Below, one piece after another: positions 43,413 to 52,292 of a DNA stretch of 57,767 bases. The notes beneath the pieces were generated by a model. The model made no database searches. It saw nothing but the letters and a program-made list of their open reading frames with translations, and was not told the origin of the DNA. The DNA is taken from assembly GCA_027486835.1 (NCBI GenBank), contig JAIXOJ010000064.1, forward strand, positions 1 through 57,767, given 5' to 3'. How positions within the stretch are numbered: the first letter of the stretch is position 1; every line of letters begins with the position of its first letter. A program made the translations under genes and the position numbers. Origin of the DNA: Chitinophagaceae bacterium. GTDB lineage: Bacteria; Bacteroidota; Bacteroidia; Chitinophagales; Chitinophagaceae.

Positions 43413-43973
43413 ATGAGCAAGACAGGATTAAATGCGAATGAGTGGGTAGAAAAATATGGCGATCTATTGCTTAACTATACCATAAAAAGGGTAAATGATA
43501 GATTATTGGCTGAAGACATCGTACAAGAAACCTTTTTGAGTGCTTGGAAAAGCAGGGATACTTACAAATCTGAGGCCTCTGAAAAAACTTGGCTTTTTGC
43601 TATTTGCAAAAACAAAATAATTGATTATTTCAGGAAAAAAAGTACACAGCCTGTTCAATTTGCTGAAGTGGATACCACTGCTGGATACTTTAATGATGCA
43701 GAACATTGGACCAACAGCGATGGACCCAAAGATTGGGCAATCCAATTTCAGCAACCCATTGAGCGAAAAGAGTTTTATGGGATATTAGGTATGTGTCAAA
43801 AAAAATTGCAGCAGCTACAACAATCTGTTTTTGTAATGAAATATTTGGAAGATTTTAGTGCCGAAGATATTTGTAAGGAATTGAACTTGACTTCGTCCAA
43901 CTACTGGGTATTAATACACCGAGCTAAGTTGCAATTAAGAAAATGTATGGAGTTAAATTGGGTTCGTTTGTAA
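43413..43973 (+). CDS. ECF-type RNA polymerase sigma factor
   Basis: 186 residues. Region 2 (about 12-80) includes YGDLLLNYTIKRVNDRLLAEDIVQETFLSAWK and ASEKTWLFAICKNKIIDYFRKK, the DNA-melting and -10 recognition part. Region 4 (about 125-180) has VFVMKYLEDFSAEDICKELNLTSSNYWVLIHRAKLQLRK, a helix-turn-helix. It directs RNA polymerase to a small set of genes. The 82-residue zinc-finger protein encoded 108 bp downstream fits as its partner or anti-sigma. The intervening 'ERKEF' linker is of normal length. Confidence 0.93.
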   Translation: MSKTGLNANEWVEKYGDLLLNYTIKRVNDRLLAEDIVQETFLSAWKSRDTYKSEASEKTWLFAICKNKIIDYFRKKSTQPVQFAEVDTTAGYFNDAEHWTNSDGPKDWAIQFQQPIERKEFYGILGMCQKKLQQLQQSVFVMKYLEDFSAEDICKELNLTSSNYWVLIHRAKLQLRKCMELNWVRL

Positions 43974-44081
43974 CGCTTTAATTTCATTTTCCTTATTCTT
44001 TACAATTAGTTTCGACTGAATTGACGATAAAATTGTAATCATTTTCTTTTTGCCCTAATTACCAAGAAATAATTTGCTAGT

Positions 44082-44330
44082 ATGAAAAGTTTGTTTTCTC
44101 TGAGTTGTAAAACAGCAACTTACTTAGTGTCCCTGAAAGAAGCAGGTAAAATCAGTTGGATGGATGCATTGCGCTTGCGGTATCATTTGGCTATTTGTAC
44201 ATTTTGTAAACGATTTGAACAACAAACGAGCTTTATCATCAAACATGCGAAACATGAACATGGTGAAGAGCGATTATCGGACAATGTGAAAACCAAAATA
44301 ATTCAGGAGTTAAATACCTTAGAAGGTTAA
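44082..44330 (+). CDS. Small zinc-finger (HC2-like) protein, probable anti-sigma partner
   Basis: 82 residues. The zinc motif is His35-x3-Cys39-x2-Cys42 in HLAICTFCKRFEQQ, with an earlier Cys9 in SLSCKTATYLVS, the arrangement of the zf-HC2/ZAS anti-sigma domain. It has no membrane segment, unlike many anti-sigma factors, so it would be a soluble cytosolic regulator. Its place 108 bp after the ECF sigma gene supports a sigma/anti-sigma pair. A hairpin terminator follows. Confidence 0.8.
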   Translation: MKSLFSLSCKTATYLVSLKEAGKISWMDALRLRYHLAICTFCKRFEQQTSFIIKHAKHEHGEERLSDNVKTKIIQELNTLEG

Positions 44331-44347
44331 CTATTACTAGTATAATA

Positions 44348-44376
44348 AATCCCCCGCTTTTTTAAAGCAGGGGATT
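44348..44376 (+). terminator. Hairpin terminator after the sigma/zinc-finger pair
   Basis: AATCCCCCGCTTT (44348-44360) pairs with AAAGCAGGGGATT (44364-44376) with one mismatch and a TTT loop. It lies 17 bp after the zinc-finger gene stop codon, before the convergent PfkB gene ending at 44557. The T-run is weak. Confidence 0.65.
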
Positions 44377-44556
44377 TGTTGTGTATGATAAGCAACCGTT
44401 TTATAATTACTGTTTAAACATCAAAAAAAGTGGCAGAAGAAGTACAACTTACAGATATTACTGCATTATGATCAATTGATATTGACATCTGACAAGGAAC
44501 TAAATGATACAAAAACATTTAGGCACCAATTAAACACTGCAATTGTTGTTGCATTT

Positions 44557-45432
44557 TTACCAACCTCCAGTAAGCTGTAATGCGGCAGTTTCAATACCCT
44601 TTTTTACACAATCATCAATTGATTTTCCATCTATCCATTGGCTCATAAATCCTGCCCAAAATGCATCGCCTGCTCCTGTTGCATCCTTAACTTCTATAGG
44701 TTGCGCGGCAATATGTTGCCATTCCGATGTTGTAGTTTTGAAATAAACCCCTTTGCTTCCACAGGTAAGACAAATAGCCTTTGCCTGAATTTCGTTTAAA
44801 AATGCTAATTGGCAGTTTAGATTCAATTTTGTTCCTGCAAAGCGATCTACATCATCCGAACTAAACTTAAAAATAGGGTTGAATTGTTGAATTTCTTTAA
44901 AAACTTTCTCCGCATCATGTTTACAACCCCAAATCTTTTCGGAATAATTCCAATCGATTGAAATGGGTATTTGTTCACTAAATGCTTTTGAGAATGCTGA
45001 TAATATGGATTGCTGCGCGGGTTGCTTGCTAAGTGCAAATGCGGTAGAATGGATTATTGACGCATCCTTAATAGTACTTTCCTCTATTTCTAAAATAATA
45101 TTATCAGCACCTCGATATGGTATGAAATCAGGGGTATTAATAGATTTACCAACTAAAATAATCGATGTCGGATTGGAATTGTGTTGAGCGATAAATGCTA
45201 GAGAAACCCCTTCATCTGCTAAGGCTTGGAGTAGAAACTGTCCAAAACCATCTTTCCCTACCGATGCAATAAGTTTTACATCCTTCTGACAACGTGAAAA
45301 GAAACGACTAAAATTAGCTGCACTACCACCAGCAAACATGGTAAAACCTTCTGCCTTTCCTAGATTATTTACCAAGTTGGTACTAATCAAGTCTACTAAT
45401 ATTTCTCCAATGACCAGTATATATTTATTCAT
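44557..45432 (-). CDS. PfkB-family carbohydrate kinase, probable fructokinase
   Basis: 291 residues, cytosolic. The N-terminal PfkB motif is visible in FAGGSAANFSRFFSR with VGKDGFGQFLLQAL, and the C-terminal motif DATGAGDAFWAGF (250-262) carries the catalytic Asp and anion hole. The family phosphorylates sugars such as fructose. It is the last gene of a run of TonB receptor, SLC45-like transporter and GH100-like hydrolase, so fructose-6-phosphate formation from sucrose is the simplest reading. Substrate is inferred from context. A gap of 102 bp separates it from the hydrolase. Confidence 0.85.
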   Translation of the reverse strand: MNKYILVIGEILVDLISTNLVNNLGKAEGFTMFAGGSAANFSRFFSRCQKDVKLIASVGKDGFGQFLLQALADEGVSLAFIAQHNSNPTSIILVGKSINTPDFIPYRGADNIILEIEESTIKDASIIHSTAFALSKQPAQQSILSAFSKAFSEQIPISIDWNYSEKIWGCKHDAEKVFKEIQQFNPIFKFSSDDVDRFAGTKLNLNCQLAFLNEIQAKAICLTCGSKGVYFKTTTSEWQHIAAQPIEVKDATGAGDAFWAGFMSQWIDGKSIDDCVKKGIETAALQLTGGW

Positions 45433-45508
45433 TTCACTGAAACAATTGTTTTAAATAATTATTTTTATTAACTAATTGGCTGGTAATAAAAATCACTTGA
45501 TGAACATG

Positions 45509-45540
45509 ATTTAGAAATGCCATTTTAATTATTTCTAAAT
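45509..45540. repeat. Hairpin overlapping the invertase stop codon
   Basis: ATTTAGAAAT (45509-45518) and ATTTCTAAAT (45531-45540) are exact reverse complements with a 12-base loop, and the right arm contains the stop codon of the GH100-like gene. There is no T-run. It may shape mRNA stability between the hydrolase and the kinase cistrons. Confidence 0.5.
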
Positions 45541-46725
45541 ATTGGTTGGTGTATATAAATAGTTACCCTTTAAAGCTTGTTCAGCAATGATAGCACCGGC
45601 TGCGCTCCATGTACAACAAGTTACACCACAAGGTTCCTGTGTTTGGCCATTTAAACATTCATTAAAGGGATTATTTAAATACATATTGGCATCATGAATA
45701 GCTTGAGTGATGGCTTTAGCTAAATCTTGATTACCCGAGGAGCAAACTGCCATAGTCATCCATCCATTCCAGACCGGCCACAAGCCACCGTTGTGAAACT
45801 GATAGGGTTTATTTCTAAATGAGTAAGCGTAATTGCCAGTTAATGCTTGCAAATCTACATCACCCTCCAAAATGGTTGGATGAAAAGAAGGCAACATATT
45901 GTTCCTTCCTGAATTGAACAGTTGCTGTATATAATCAACCACCGATTTTGTCTGCTTAACAGAACCGATATTTAATAGCAGCGCAAAAGCATTCGCCTGT
46001 AAGTCGAAATAAGGATATACTATCGAGGGATTCATTCCCATTAGCCAGAATCCTTGAAAAGCATTTGCAATTTTTGGTTGCCATTGGGAGTGATATAATT
46101 TTGAAATGTCTTCTTGTTTCCAAAAATTGTATTGAATAGTTGTAACTATGGCATTCGCTTTTGCTGCCCAGTCTGGGCGTTGGTAGGTTGTAGCCGCTAG
46201 TCTTAATGCCCAAACTCGAAGTAATTGTACAAACAAAATGTATCCATGATAAATATACTCATCGGCCCAATCGCCGCTTTGAGGCACATACACAAGGTTT
46301 TTGCCATTATACTCCCAAGCCTCCAAAACCCAAAAAGAGCGAACAACCTTTGTGTAATTTTCCTTAGCAAAATCATTGTCTTTGGTATATAATACATATT
46401 GACATAAACCAATTATCGCCCAACTAGGGTTGTCCGCCCTGCCCACAATGCCCCCAAAACTGGTTTCGTTCGTGTTGGGCGTTACACTACTAGGCATATA
46501 ACCTATAGGATGTTGATGATCGAATATGGTCTGAAGGGTTGCTTTAGCCGTTGCCATTAATGTGTTATCACCACTGAGTAATGCGGCCAAACTACAGACG
46601 ACACCATCGCGTGTCCATACTCTTTTGTAATTATCCTGCTCATTCAATGCGGCTACGAAGCCGCTAGGAGTGGCAGCTTTGTATAGCATGTCAATACTTT
46701 TTTGGTAGGCAATAGGGTTTTGCAT
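45535..46725 (-). CDS. GH100-like (alkaline/neutral invertase) or related (alpha/alpha)6 glycoside hydrolase
   Basis: 396 residues with no signal peptide, so cytosolic. Motifs in order: KRVWTRDGVVCSLAALL (Asp40, a likely catalytic acid), GGIVGRADNPSWAIIG (95-102), YVPQSGDWADEY (151-155) and YQFHNGGLWPVWNGW, which match the invertase and related alpha-toroid plan. The gene lies between an SLC45-like sugar transporter and a fructokinase, so it would split imported sucrose into glucose and fructose. It is shorter than plant GH100 enzymes (about 550), because plant N-terminal extensions are absent. It could be a glycogen-debranching-like glucosidase instead. Confidence 0.75.
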   Translation of the reverse strand: MQNPIAYQKSIDMLYKAATPSGFVAALNEQDNYKRVWTRDGVVCSLAALLSGDNTLMATAKATLQTIFDHQHPIGYMPSSVTPNTNETSFGGIVGRADNPSWAIIGLCQYVLYTKDNDFAKENYTKVVRSFWVLEAWEYNGKNLVYVPQSGDWADEYIYHGYILFVQLLRVWALRLAATTYQRPDWAAKANAIVTTIQYNFWKQEDISKLYHSQWQPKIANAFQGFWLMGMNPSIVYPYFDLQANAFALLLNIGSVKQTKSVVDYIQQLFNSGRNNMLPSFHPTILEGDVDLQALTGNYAYSFRNKPYQFHNGGLWPVWNGWMTMAVCSSGNQDLAKAITQAIHDANMYLNNPFNECLNGQTQEPCGVTCCTWSAAGAIIAEQALKGNYLYTPTNI

Positions 46726-46800
46726 AATTCTTTGTAATTTATTAAAATATAAAAGTGTAAAAAATGCAGTGCTAAAGCATATTTATTTAATTGAAGACAA

Positions 46801-48120
46801 TTATTGGAGAGCAGCACTATTCCTCTTACGAATGAGTAATGTAAGTAATGCAGCCATAATGATTAATATTCCAGCTAAACGAATTGCCGATACGGGATTA
46901 CTATCTAATAAAAATTTATAAATAAACCTGAAACTAATAGTTTCGAGTAACATGGGCAATACAATAAACATATTCAATATGCCCATATAAACACCTGTCC
47001 TGTTAGTTGGAATGGAACCAGCCAAAATGATGTAGGGTGTACCCATCATGCTAGCCCACCCTATCCCAAAGCCAATCATAGGAAGAAATAATAGCGATTG
47101 GTTGTTAATGAGCGGCAAAATGGTTAGTGAGAAGCCTGCAAATAATAAACCAAGGGTGTGCACGCTACGTGCATCCATTTTTTTTGTTAGCCAAGCTAAG
47201 AAAAAAGCTACACAAAACGTAACTAAATTATACGTACCATTTATAGTACCCGTTAATATTTGTGCAGCGCTAAATTCTCTTGAGGTGGGATCTGTAGAAT
47301 GGAAAATCGTTTTGGCAAGGCAAAGGGTAATGAATTGCCAATAAATAAACATCGCATACCAATTAAATAGATAAACCAATCCCAATTGGCGCATGGTCAA
47401 AGGCATTTCTTTTATTGCAAGAATAATGTCTTTAAAAATATAGGCGATACCAGAAGGCTGTTGCTTTATTGTTTCTATTTCTGCTTCAGATAGCGGATGC
47501 TCCTTTGTGGTAAGAACTGAAAATAATACAGCCAATATAGACACAACAGAACCAATGATGAATGCAGCATAAGTGGTGTATGTAATGTGATTATTGCTTC
47601 TTGCATTCTGGTCAATTAGTCGGAGTGCGACTAATATTCCTGGTGTGAGATTGGCCAGTGTAATTCCTAAGCCTGTAAAAAAACTTTGTGATAGAAATCC
47701 TATGGCATGTTGTTTAGGAGGAAGTAAATCACTAACAAATGCACGATAAGGCTCCATTGTAATGTTATTCGCTGCATCTAATATCCATAATAAACCCGCT
47801 GCCAGCCAAAGACTGCTACTAAATGGCATAGCTAGTAAACAAACACTACAAATGATTGCACCAACCATAAAATAAGGTCTTCTTCTGCCAAACTTACTTA
47901 AGGTTTTGTCGCTCATAGCACCAATTATGGGCTGAACAATTAAACCAGTCATTGGGCCAGCAAGGTTGAGCAAGGGAATTTGATCCGGATTTGCCCCTAG
48001 GTATGAATAGATAGGTGTCATGTTGGTTTGTTGCAATCCAAAGCTGTATTGAATGCCAAAAAAACCAACATTCATATTAATTATTGACCAAAAATTAAAC
48101 TTCTTTTTACCACTACTCAT
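46801..48120 (-). CDS. SLC45/sucrose-type MFS transporter
   Basis: 439 residues with 12 membrane helices. The loop SDKTLSKFGRRRPYFMVGA after helix 2 is the MFS signature in the form used by the SLC45/sucrose-proton and GPH-like families, and NITMEPYRAFVSDLLPPKQ is a second SLC45-type motif. The first helix contains NVGFFGIQYSFGLQQTNMTPIYSYLGA, typical of sucrose symporters. It would bring the disaccharide through the inner membrane with protons. It lies 75 bp upstream of the GH100-like gene and 195 bp downstream of the TonB receptor, on the same strand. Confidence 0.87.
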   Translation of the reverse strand: MSSGKKKFNFWSIINMNVGFFGIQYSFGLQQTNMTPIYSYLGANPDQIPLLNLAGPMTGLIVQPIIGAMSDKTLSKFGRRRPYFMVGAIICSVCLLAMPFSSSLWLAAGLLWILDAANNITMEPYRAFVSDLLPPKQHAIGFLSQSFFTGLGITLANLTPGILVALRLIDQNARSNNHITYTTYAAFIIGSVVSILAVLFSVLTTKEHPLSEAEIETIKQQPSGIAYIFKDIILAIKEMPLTMRQLGLVYLFNWYAMFIYWQFITLCLAKTIFHSTDPTSREFSAAQILTGTINGTYNLVTFCVAFFLAWLTKKMDARSVHTLGLLFAGFSLTILPLINNQSLLFLPMIGFGIGWASMMGTPYIILAGSIPTNRTGVYMGILNMFIVLPMLLETISFRFIYKFLLDSNPVSAIRLAGILIIMAALLTLLIRKRNSAALQ

Positions 48121-48256
48121 TTTAAATTAGTTATTAGTTGTACTTACAATAGTGAGGCATAAACGGTCAGTACTCTCTTAATGGTGATTCGTGCAAGAAG
48201 TATTTTATCCTATTGAATTACAGAGAAATAATTTTGTTGAATACTATGTTACAAAA

Positions 48257-48282
48257 TAGAGACAAGGAAAACCTTGTCTCTA
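48257..48282 (-). terminator. Perfect hairpin after the TonB receptor gene
   Basis: TAGAGACAAGG (48257-48267) pairs exactly with CCTTGTCTCTA (48272-48282) around AAAA. It lies 33 bp after the receptor stop codon on the minus strand and ahead of the transporter gene. The TAGAGAC...GTCTCTA design resembles widely dispersed Bacteroidota palindromes. There is no T-run on the minus side, so it may slow rather than stop transcription. Confidence 0.6.
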
Positions 48283-48315
48283 CCGTAAAAAAACTCAAAA
48301 AACGAAAACTAACAA

Positions 48316-50937
48316 TTAAAAGCTAAGCGATAAAGTTGCAGATACCGTTCTGCCAGTTACAGATCTCGCACGGATGATATTTGAGGTATTCTCAGTAATA
48401 GCATTTTCTTCAGCTTCTGTAATCCCTAGACTATTCAAAACGTTATTAGCGTTAACAGACAATACCAAAGCTTTAGTGAATTTATAGTTTACAAAAGGAT
48501 TAATTAAAACATAGCCCTTAAATTTCAACTTGTTGTCATCTTGAGCATATGAACCAGTGGTTCCAATGGCACTAAATCCTGTAGTTAATTTACCAATGTT
48601 ATAGCTAGGTAAGAAGTTATAGATAAGCGGAGCTTGCCTTCTTGGTTTGTTGCCGGTGTTGACCCCATCGGTAATTTCTGCTTTGGTAAAAGTAGCACTA
48701 CCCCTTATGTCAAGAGCCTTAGTCAATTTAGCGGCAAATTCCAACTCCAAACCATAAGATTTGTAATGATTTTCAATCACTTTTTGGGTGGTAGCTTCAT
48801 ATCCGCCTTGTTCGTTGACATTGGCATAGAAACCTGTAATGAAAATACCCACATTCTTGAAATTACTTTTTAACCCAAGTTCTGCTTGATCAATTTGGTC
48901 TTTCACACCTTTTGCTGAACCATCGGCTAAAATATTATTTGTGAACAATATTCTGTCAGCTTTGGTGGTTGCACCAGTGCTGTATCTAGCAAAAATGGCT
49001 TTAGTTGCATTAAATTTATAGTTAGCACCTATGGAATAAGAACCATAATTATAATCGTATTTAACAGGTTTGCTAGTTGTATAATCAATTGATTCTACCT
49101 TAGTTTCATTGGGCGAAATAATGCCATCGCCATTCATGTCTTTAGCAGCTGATGAACCACCAGTGTAGGTTCCATTTACTTTTCCAAAATCCCATCGTAT
49201 GCTTGCATCGATATTTAGGTTTTTTACTACATCAAAGGAAGTGGCTAAATAAGGTGCTGAAATATCATATTTGGTATCATAGTTTCTACGCAAATTACCC
49301 CAAACTGGTGTGCCGTAAGCAAATTGACCAACAGGATTCATGATAATCCCTGCGTTGTCTTTTATTATCAATGGATTTACCCCAGTTCCATCAACGTCGG
49401 TTAAGTATGAATTCCAAAGCCATGACATACCCACGTTTTGATAAGATTTGTAAAATCCAAAAGTTGCGTCAACACCATTAAAGGATTTTTTCAGTTTGAA
49501 ATCATTTACAAAATTGTTGAAGTTGTTTAATTCAACATCAAACATGTGAATAATCATAACATTGGTGCCAGAAAAAGCAAGGCCTGTATTCGCGTAGGAA
49601 ACAGTTGCACTACTAAGATTCCACCCAGTTGCTTTTCCTATAGTTGAAATAATGTCCGAAGTTGTGCCTACACTAGCCGGGAATGGAGCTATAAACCGTC
49701 CATTGTTTTGTGCAAATCGAGATCTATTTTCCACTTTCCATCCCTCTCCTAAATCGAAATTGAATTCAGCACCTACAGTTTTTGAAATCGGATGCATTCC
49801 ATCACTAACATCTGCACGCCGCGGTTCTCCATTAACACCTGTACCATAATCTTGAGATAGAAATGGACTTTGCATAGAGCCATGTAAAGCATCAAATCCA
49901 TCTAATGATGTAAAAGTAGGACTGCTGTTTGTTCCCGTAACCTTAATGGGCATTGGCATGTATGCTGCGGCTCGGTCATTTAAATATTTAAAATACAATC
50001 TAACATAACCATTATTAAATTGCTTAGTTATATTGAATTTTAATTGGCCTCCATTGTTAGCAGCATAGCCTGCTTTTCTAGGCCCCTCTCCTACCCGATA
50101 GAAGCCTCCCACATTAAAACTTAATCCATTTCCAACTGGAGTGCCATAATTAAAATCAGTGCGAAAATTATTGTAGTCGAGACCAGAACTTACTGCAACA
50201 GTACCGCCTTCTACTACTCCCGTTTTACTTATCATGTTTATGATACCCGCAGGAGAATTGGTAGCCAATGTGGATGCTGAACCACCACGAATTGCTTCGA
50301 TACGTGCAAGCGATTGGTCGGCACGCAAAAAGATATCAGAGGTGGCAAATGCCATATCACCAAACTGCAACAATGGCAACCCATCCTCTTGCAATTGCAG
50401 GTATTTAGAGCCCCCAGCAGAAATTGGAACACCACGCACCGTAATATTGGTATTACCATCGCCACCCGATGCTTCTGCCCTGATACCGGGAATTGTCCTA
50501 AATATTTCCGCGGTGGTTCTAGGTGCGCTTTTTTGAACATCTTCTGTTTTTAAAGTACTTACAGAAATGCTTGAATTCATTTTTGAACGAAGACCTGAAT
50601 TACCGACTACAACTACATCGTTCAAGGATAAAACGTCATTTTTCAAAACAAAAACTAGGTTTTCTGTTGCATTTCCATCGGCTAACACTTTCGTTTCGGT
50701 AGTGTAGCCAGAGTAGGACGCTTTGATGGTGATTTTTTCAGTGCCAGCACTTATTTGAATGGTAAAGTTGCCGTCTTCTCCAGCAAGGTAAGATTTGTTA
50801 CTTGGCATTACAGTAACAGTAGCACCCACTAAGGGGTCTTTTTTTTCGTTTGTAACTTTTCCTTTTACAACACGGATTTGCTGAGCGTAGAGTTTTACTG
50901 CGCATAGCAATAACAGGGTAAGCAAATGCTTTTTCAT
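48316..50937 (-). CDS. TonB-dependent outer-membrane receptor
   Basis: 873 residues. A signal peptide (about 1-18, ending VKLYAQQ) is followed by a CarboxypepD-regulatory-like domain (about 20-105: KGKVTNEKKDPLVGATVTV), a plug (about 115-235, with SVSTLKTEDVQKSAPRTT and NITVRGVPISAGG) and a 22-strand barrel ending SVTGRTVSATLSLSF. It moves a substrate through the outer membrane using TonB energy. No SusD-like partner gene is adjacent, so this is a lone receptor rather than a SusC/SusD pair. The gene order with transporter, invertase, kinase and a divergent LacI regulator suggests sucrose or a related sugar. A TAGGTTTG -7 element lies upstream. Confidence 0.92.
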   Translation of the reverse strand: MKKHLLTLLLLCAVKLYAQQIRVVKGKVTNEKKDPLVGATVTVMPSNKSYLAGEDGNFTIQISAGTEKITIKASYSGYTTETKVLADGNATENLVFVLKNDVLSLNDVVVVGNSGLRSKMNSSISVSTLKTEDVQKSAPRTTAEIFRTIPGIRAEASGGDGNTNITVRGVPISAGGSKYLQLQEDGLPLLQFGDMAFATSDIFLRADQSLARIEAIRGGSASTLATNSPAGIINMISKTGVVEGGTVAVSSGLDYNNFRTDFNYGTPVGNGLSFNVGGFYRVGEGPRKAGYAANNGGQLKFNITKQFNNGYVRLYFKYLNDRAAAYMPMPIKVTGTNSSPTFTSLDGFDALHGSMQSPFLSQDYGTGVNGEPRRADVSDGMHPISKTVGAEFNFDLGEGWKVENRSRFAQNNGRFIAPFPASVGTTSDIISTIGKATGWNLSSATVSYANTGLAFSGTNVMIIHMFDVELNNFNNFVNDFKLKKSFNGVDATFGFYKSYQNVGMSWLWNSYLTDVDGTGVNPLIIKDNAGIIMNPVGQFAYGTPVWGNLRRNYDTKYDISAPYLATSFDVVKNLNIDASIRWDFGKVNGTYTGGSSAAKDMNGDGIISPNETKVESIDYTTSKPVKYDYNYGSYSIGANYKFNATKAIFARYSTGATTKADRILFTNNILADGSAKGVKDQIDQAELGLKSNFKNVGIFITGFYANVNEQGGYEATTQKVIENHYKSYGLELEFAAKLTKALDIRGSATFTKAEITDGVNTGNKPRRQAPLIYNFLPSYNIGKLTTGFSAIGTTGSYAQDDNKLKFKGYVLINPFVNYKFTKALVLSVNANNVLNSLGITEAEENAITENTSNIIRARSVTGRTVSATLSLSF

Positions 50938-50974
50938 CTTGACAATGTTTTAATCGTTAGTTAAAAATGAACCA

Positions 50975-50982
50975 CAAACCTA
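50975..50982 (-). promoter_or_regulatory. -7 element of the TonB receptor promoter
   Basis: The minus strand reads TAGGTTTG, a full match to TAnnTTTG, 37 bp before ATG 50937. A -33 TTTG at the usual distance is not clear (the nearest, at 51010-51007, is 24 bp away), so the promoter may need activation or derepression through the LacI site at 51025. Confidence 0.5.
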
Positions 50983-51024
50983 TCGAGCCAAATTGGTTGA
51001 AAACCCCAAAAAAGCACTGTTTTA

Positions 51025-51052
51025 TCGCAAACCTTTGCGACAATGTTTGCGA
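51025..51052. promoter_or_regulatory. LacI-type operator between divergent sugar genes
   Basis: TCGCAAACCTTTGCGA (51025-51040) is a perfect 7-2-7 palindrome, and a further half-site TTTGCGA follows at 51046-51052. The CGCAAA/TTTGCG core is like known LacI-family operators. The site lies between the receptor start (50937) and the LacI gene promoter (51058), so one repressor could control both directions. Confidence 0.7.
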
Positions 51053-51057
51053 AATGC

Positions 51058-51088
51058 TTTGCTGTGGAAAACTTTTCCAATACATTTG
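51058..51088 (+). promoter_or_regulatory. Bacteroidota promoter of the LacI-family gene
   Basis: TTTG (51058-51061), then exactly 19 bp, then TACATTTG (51081-51088), a full match to the -33/-7 consensus TTTG-N19-TAnnTTTG. The start ATG is at 51107, giving a very short leader. It is the best promoter in the window. Confidence 0.75.
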
Positions 51089-51106
51089 ATTTTAAGATTG
51101 CTAAAA

Positions 51107-52102
51107 ATGAAACCTGCCGCCACTCTAAAGAAGATTTCTGAATCATTAGGTATAAGTATTTCAACCGTTTCTCGGGCATTAAAAAATCATCCAGACATTT
51201 CTGAAGCTACGAAAAAGAAGGTTTGGGATTTGTCGAACCTACTTGATTATGAACCTAATGCCAATGCCATTAATTTAAGAACCAATCACAGCAAAGTGCT
51301 TGGCTTGATTGTACCAGTAATTTCTGGTTATTTTTATGATTCTCTCATTGCTTCCCTAGAGGAAGAAACCCGCCTTCATGGTTACTCCTTGCTAATACTA
51401 CAGTCTGGTGATGATCCCATGGTAGAGCTCAATAATTTGAAACTATGCAAACAAAATAGAGTAGCTGGCGTGTTTGTATCCCTTAGCACCAACACTGTAG
51501 AAATTAGCCCTTTTAAAAAACTATCCGACAATGATATACCAGTCATTTTCTTAGATAAAGTACCTACAGATGTTGACTGCAATAAAATATGCGTAGCGGA
51601 TGTGGCTGCAACTACCCTTGCGGCAGAAGCACTGGTGGAAGCCAAAAAGAAAAATATTTTAGGCTTGTTTGGTAACAGCAAAATGTCGATTACACAAGAA
51701 AGGAAAGCAGCTTTTCATCAGTTTTTTGCTATCAATGCTCCAAAAATAAAACTACAAATTGCAGATGCCATTAACCCAATGGAAGCGTATCAACGCACTA
51801 TTGATATTTGGAAACAGGCAAAAAAACCTGATGCAATTTTCTGTATGAGTGATGAAATATTAACTGGGGTAATGAAAGCCGTACAGCAGTTGAAGCTTCA
51901 ACTACCAACTGATTTAGGCATAATTGCCATTAGTAATGGATTCATTCCACAATTATATTATCCTGAAATAACCTACACAGAAACTAGTGGTTATAAACTT
52001 GGAAAACTTGCCTATACCAGAATGGTATCTTGCTTGGCAGGAAGTAGTTTTATCCAAAATTTAAAAGTGGATGCGGTCTTAGTAAGAGGAGGTTCCTTGT
52101 AA
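51107..52102 (+). CDS. LacI-family transcriptional regulator
   Basis: 331 residues from ATG 51107; the frame opens at 50993 but that start would lie upstream of the promoter. The DNA-binding domain begins ATLKKISESLGISISTVSRALKNHPDIS (about 4-31), followed by the hinge and a periplasmic-binding-protein-like sensor domain: VLGLIVPVISGYFYDSLI, VAGVFVSLS, VIFLDKV and DAIFCMSDEILTGVM. It would sense a sugar and release the operator at 51025 to induce the divergent transport and invertase genes. The ligand is inferred from the gene neighbourhood. Confidence 0.93.
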   Translation: MKPAATLKKISESLGISISTVSRALKNHPDISEATKKKVWDLSNLLDYEPNANAINLRTNHSKVLGLIVPVISGYFYDSLIASLEEETRLHGYSLLILQSGDDPMVELNNLKLCKQNRVAGVFVSLSTNTVEISPFKKLSDNDIPVIFLDKVPTDVDCNKICVADVAATTLAAEALVEAKKKNILGLFGNSKMSITQERKAAFHQFFAINAPKIKLQIADAINPMEAYQRTIDIWKQAKKPDAIFCMSDEILTGVMKAVQQLKLQLPTDLGIIAISNGFIPQLYYPEITYTETSGYKLGKLAYTRMVSCLAGSSFIQNLKVDAVLVRGGSL

Positions 52103-52292
52103 TTGGTAGCCAAATCAGTCACTGAACAAGCAATCAAAGACAAGCAGCATATTTATACTAGGCATTCTAATTGCAAGTCAATTACTGATGCTTTGTTCAA
52201 TTGAAGAACGGAACAAAATTGTCTAAATGCAACAAAAACAGCAATAAAGCTCATATAGGAAATAGCCTAAAGCTTTTGTCAGTGTTCGTTAT

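Noticed and set aside
48316-50937. SusC-type receptor of a SusC/SusD pair
   Set aside because: No SusD-like lipoprotein gene follows or precedes it; the neighbours are a transporter and a regulator.
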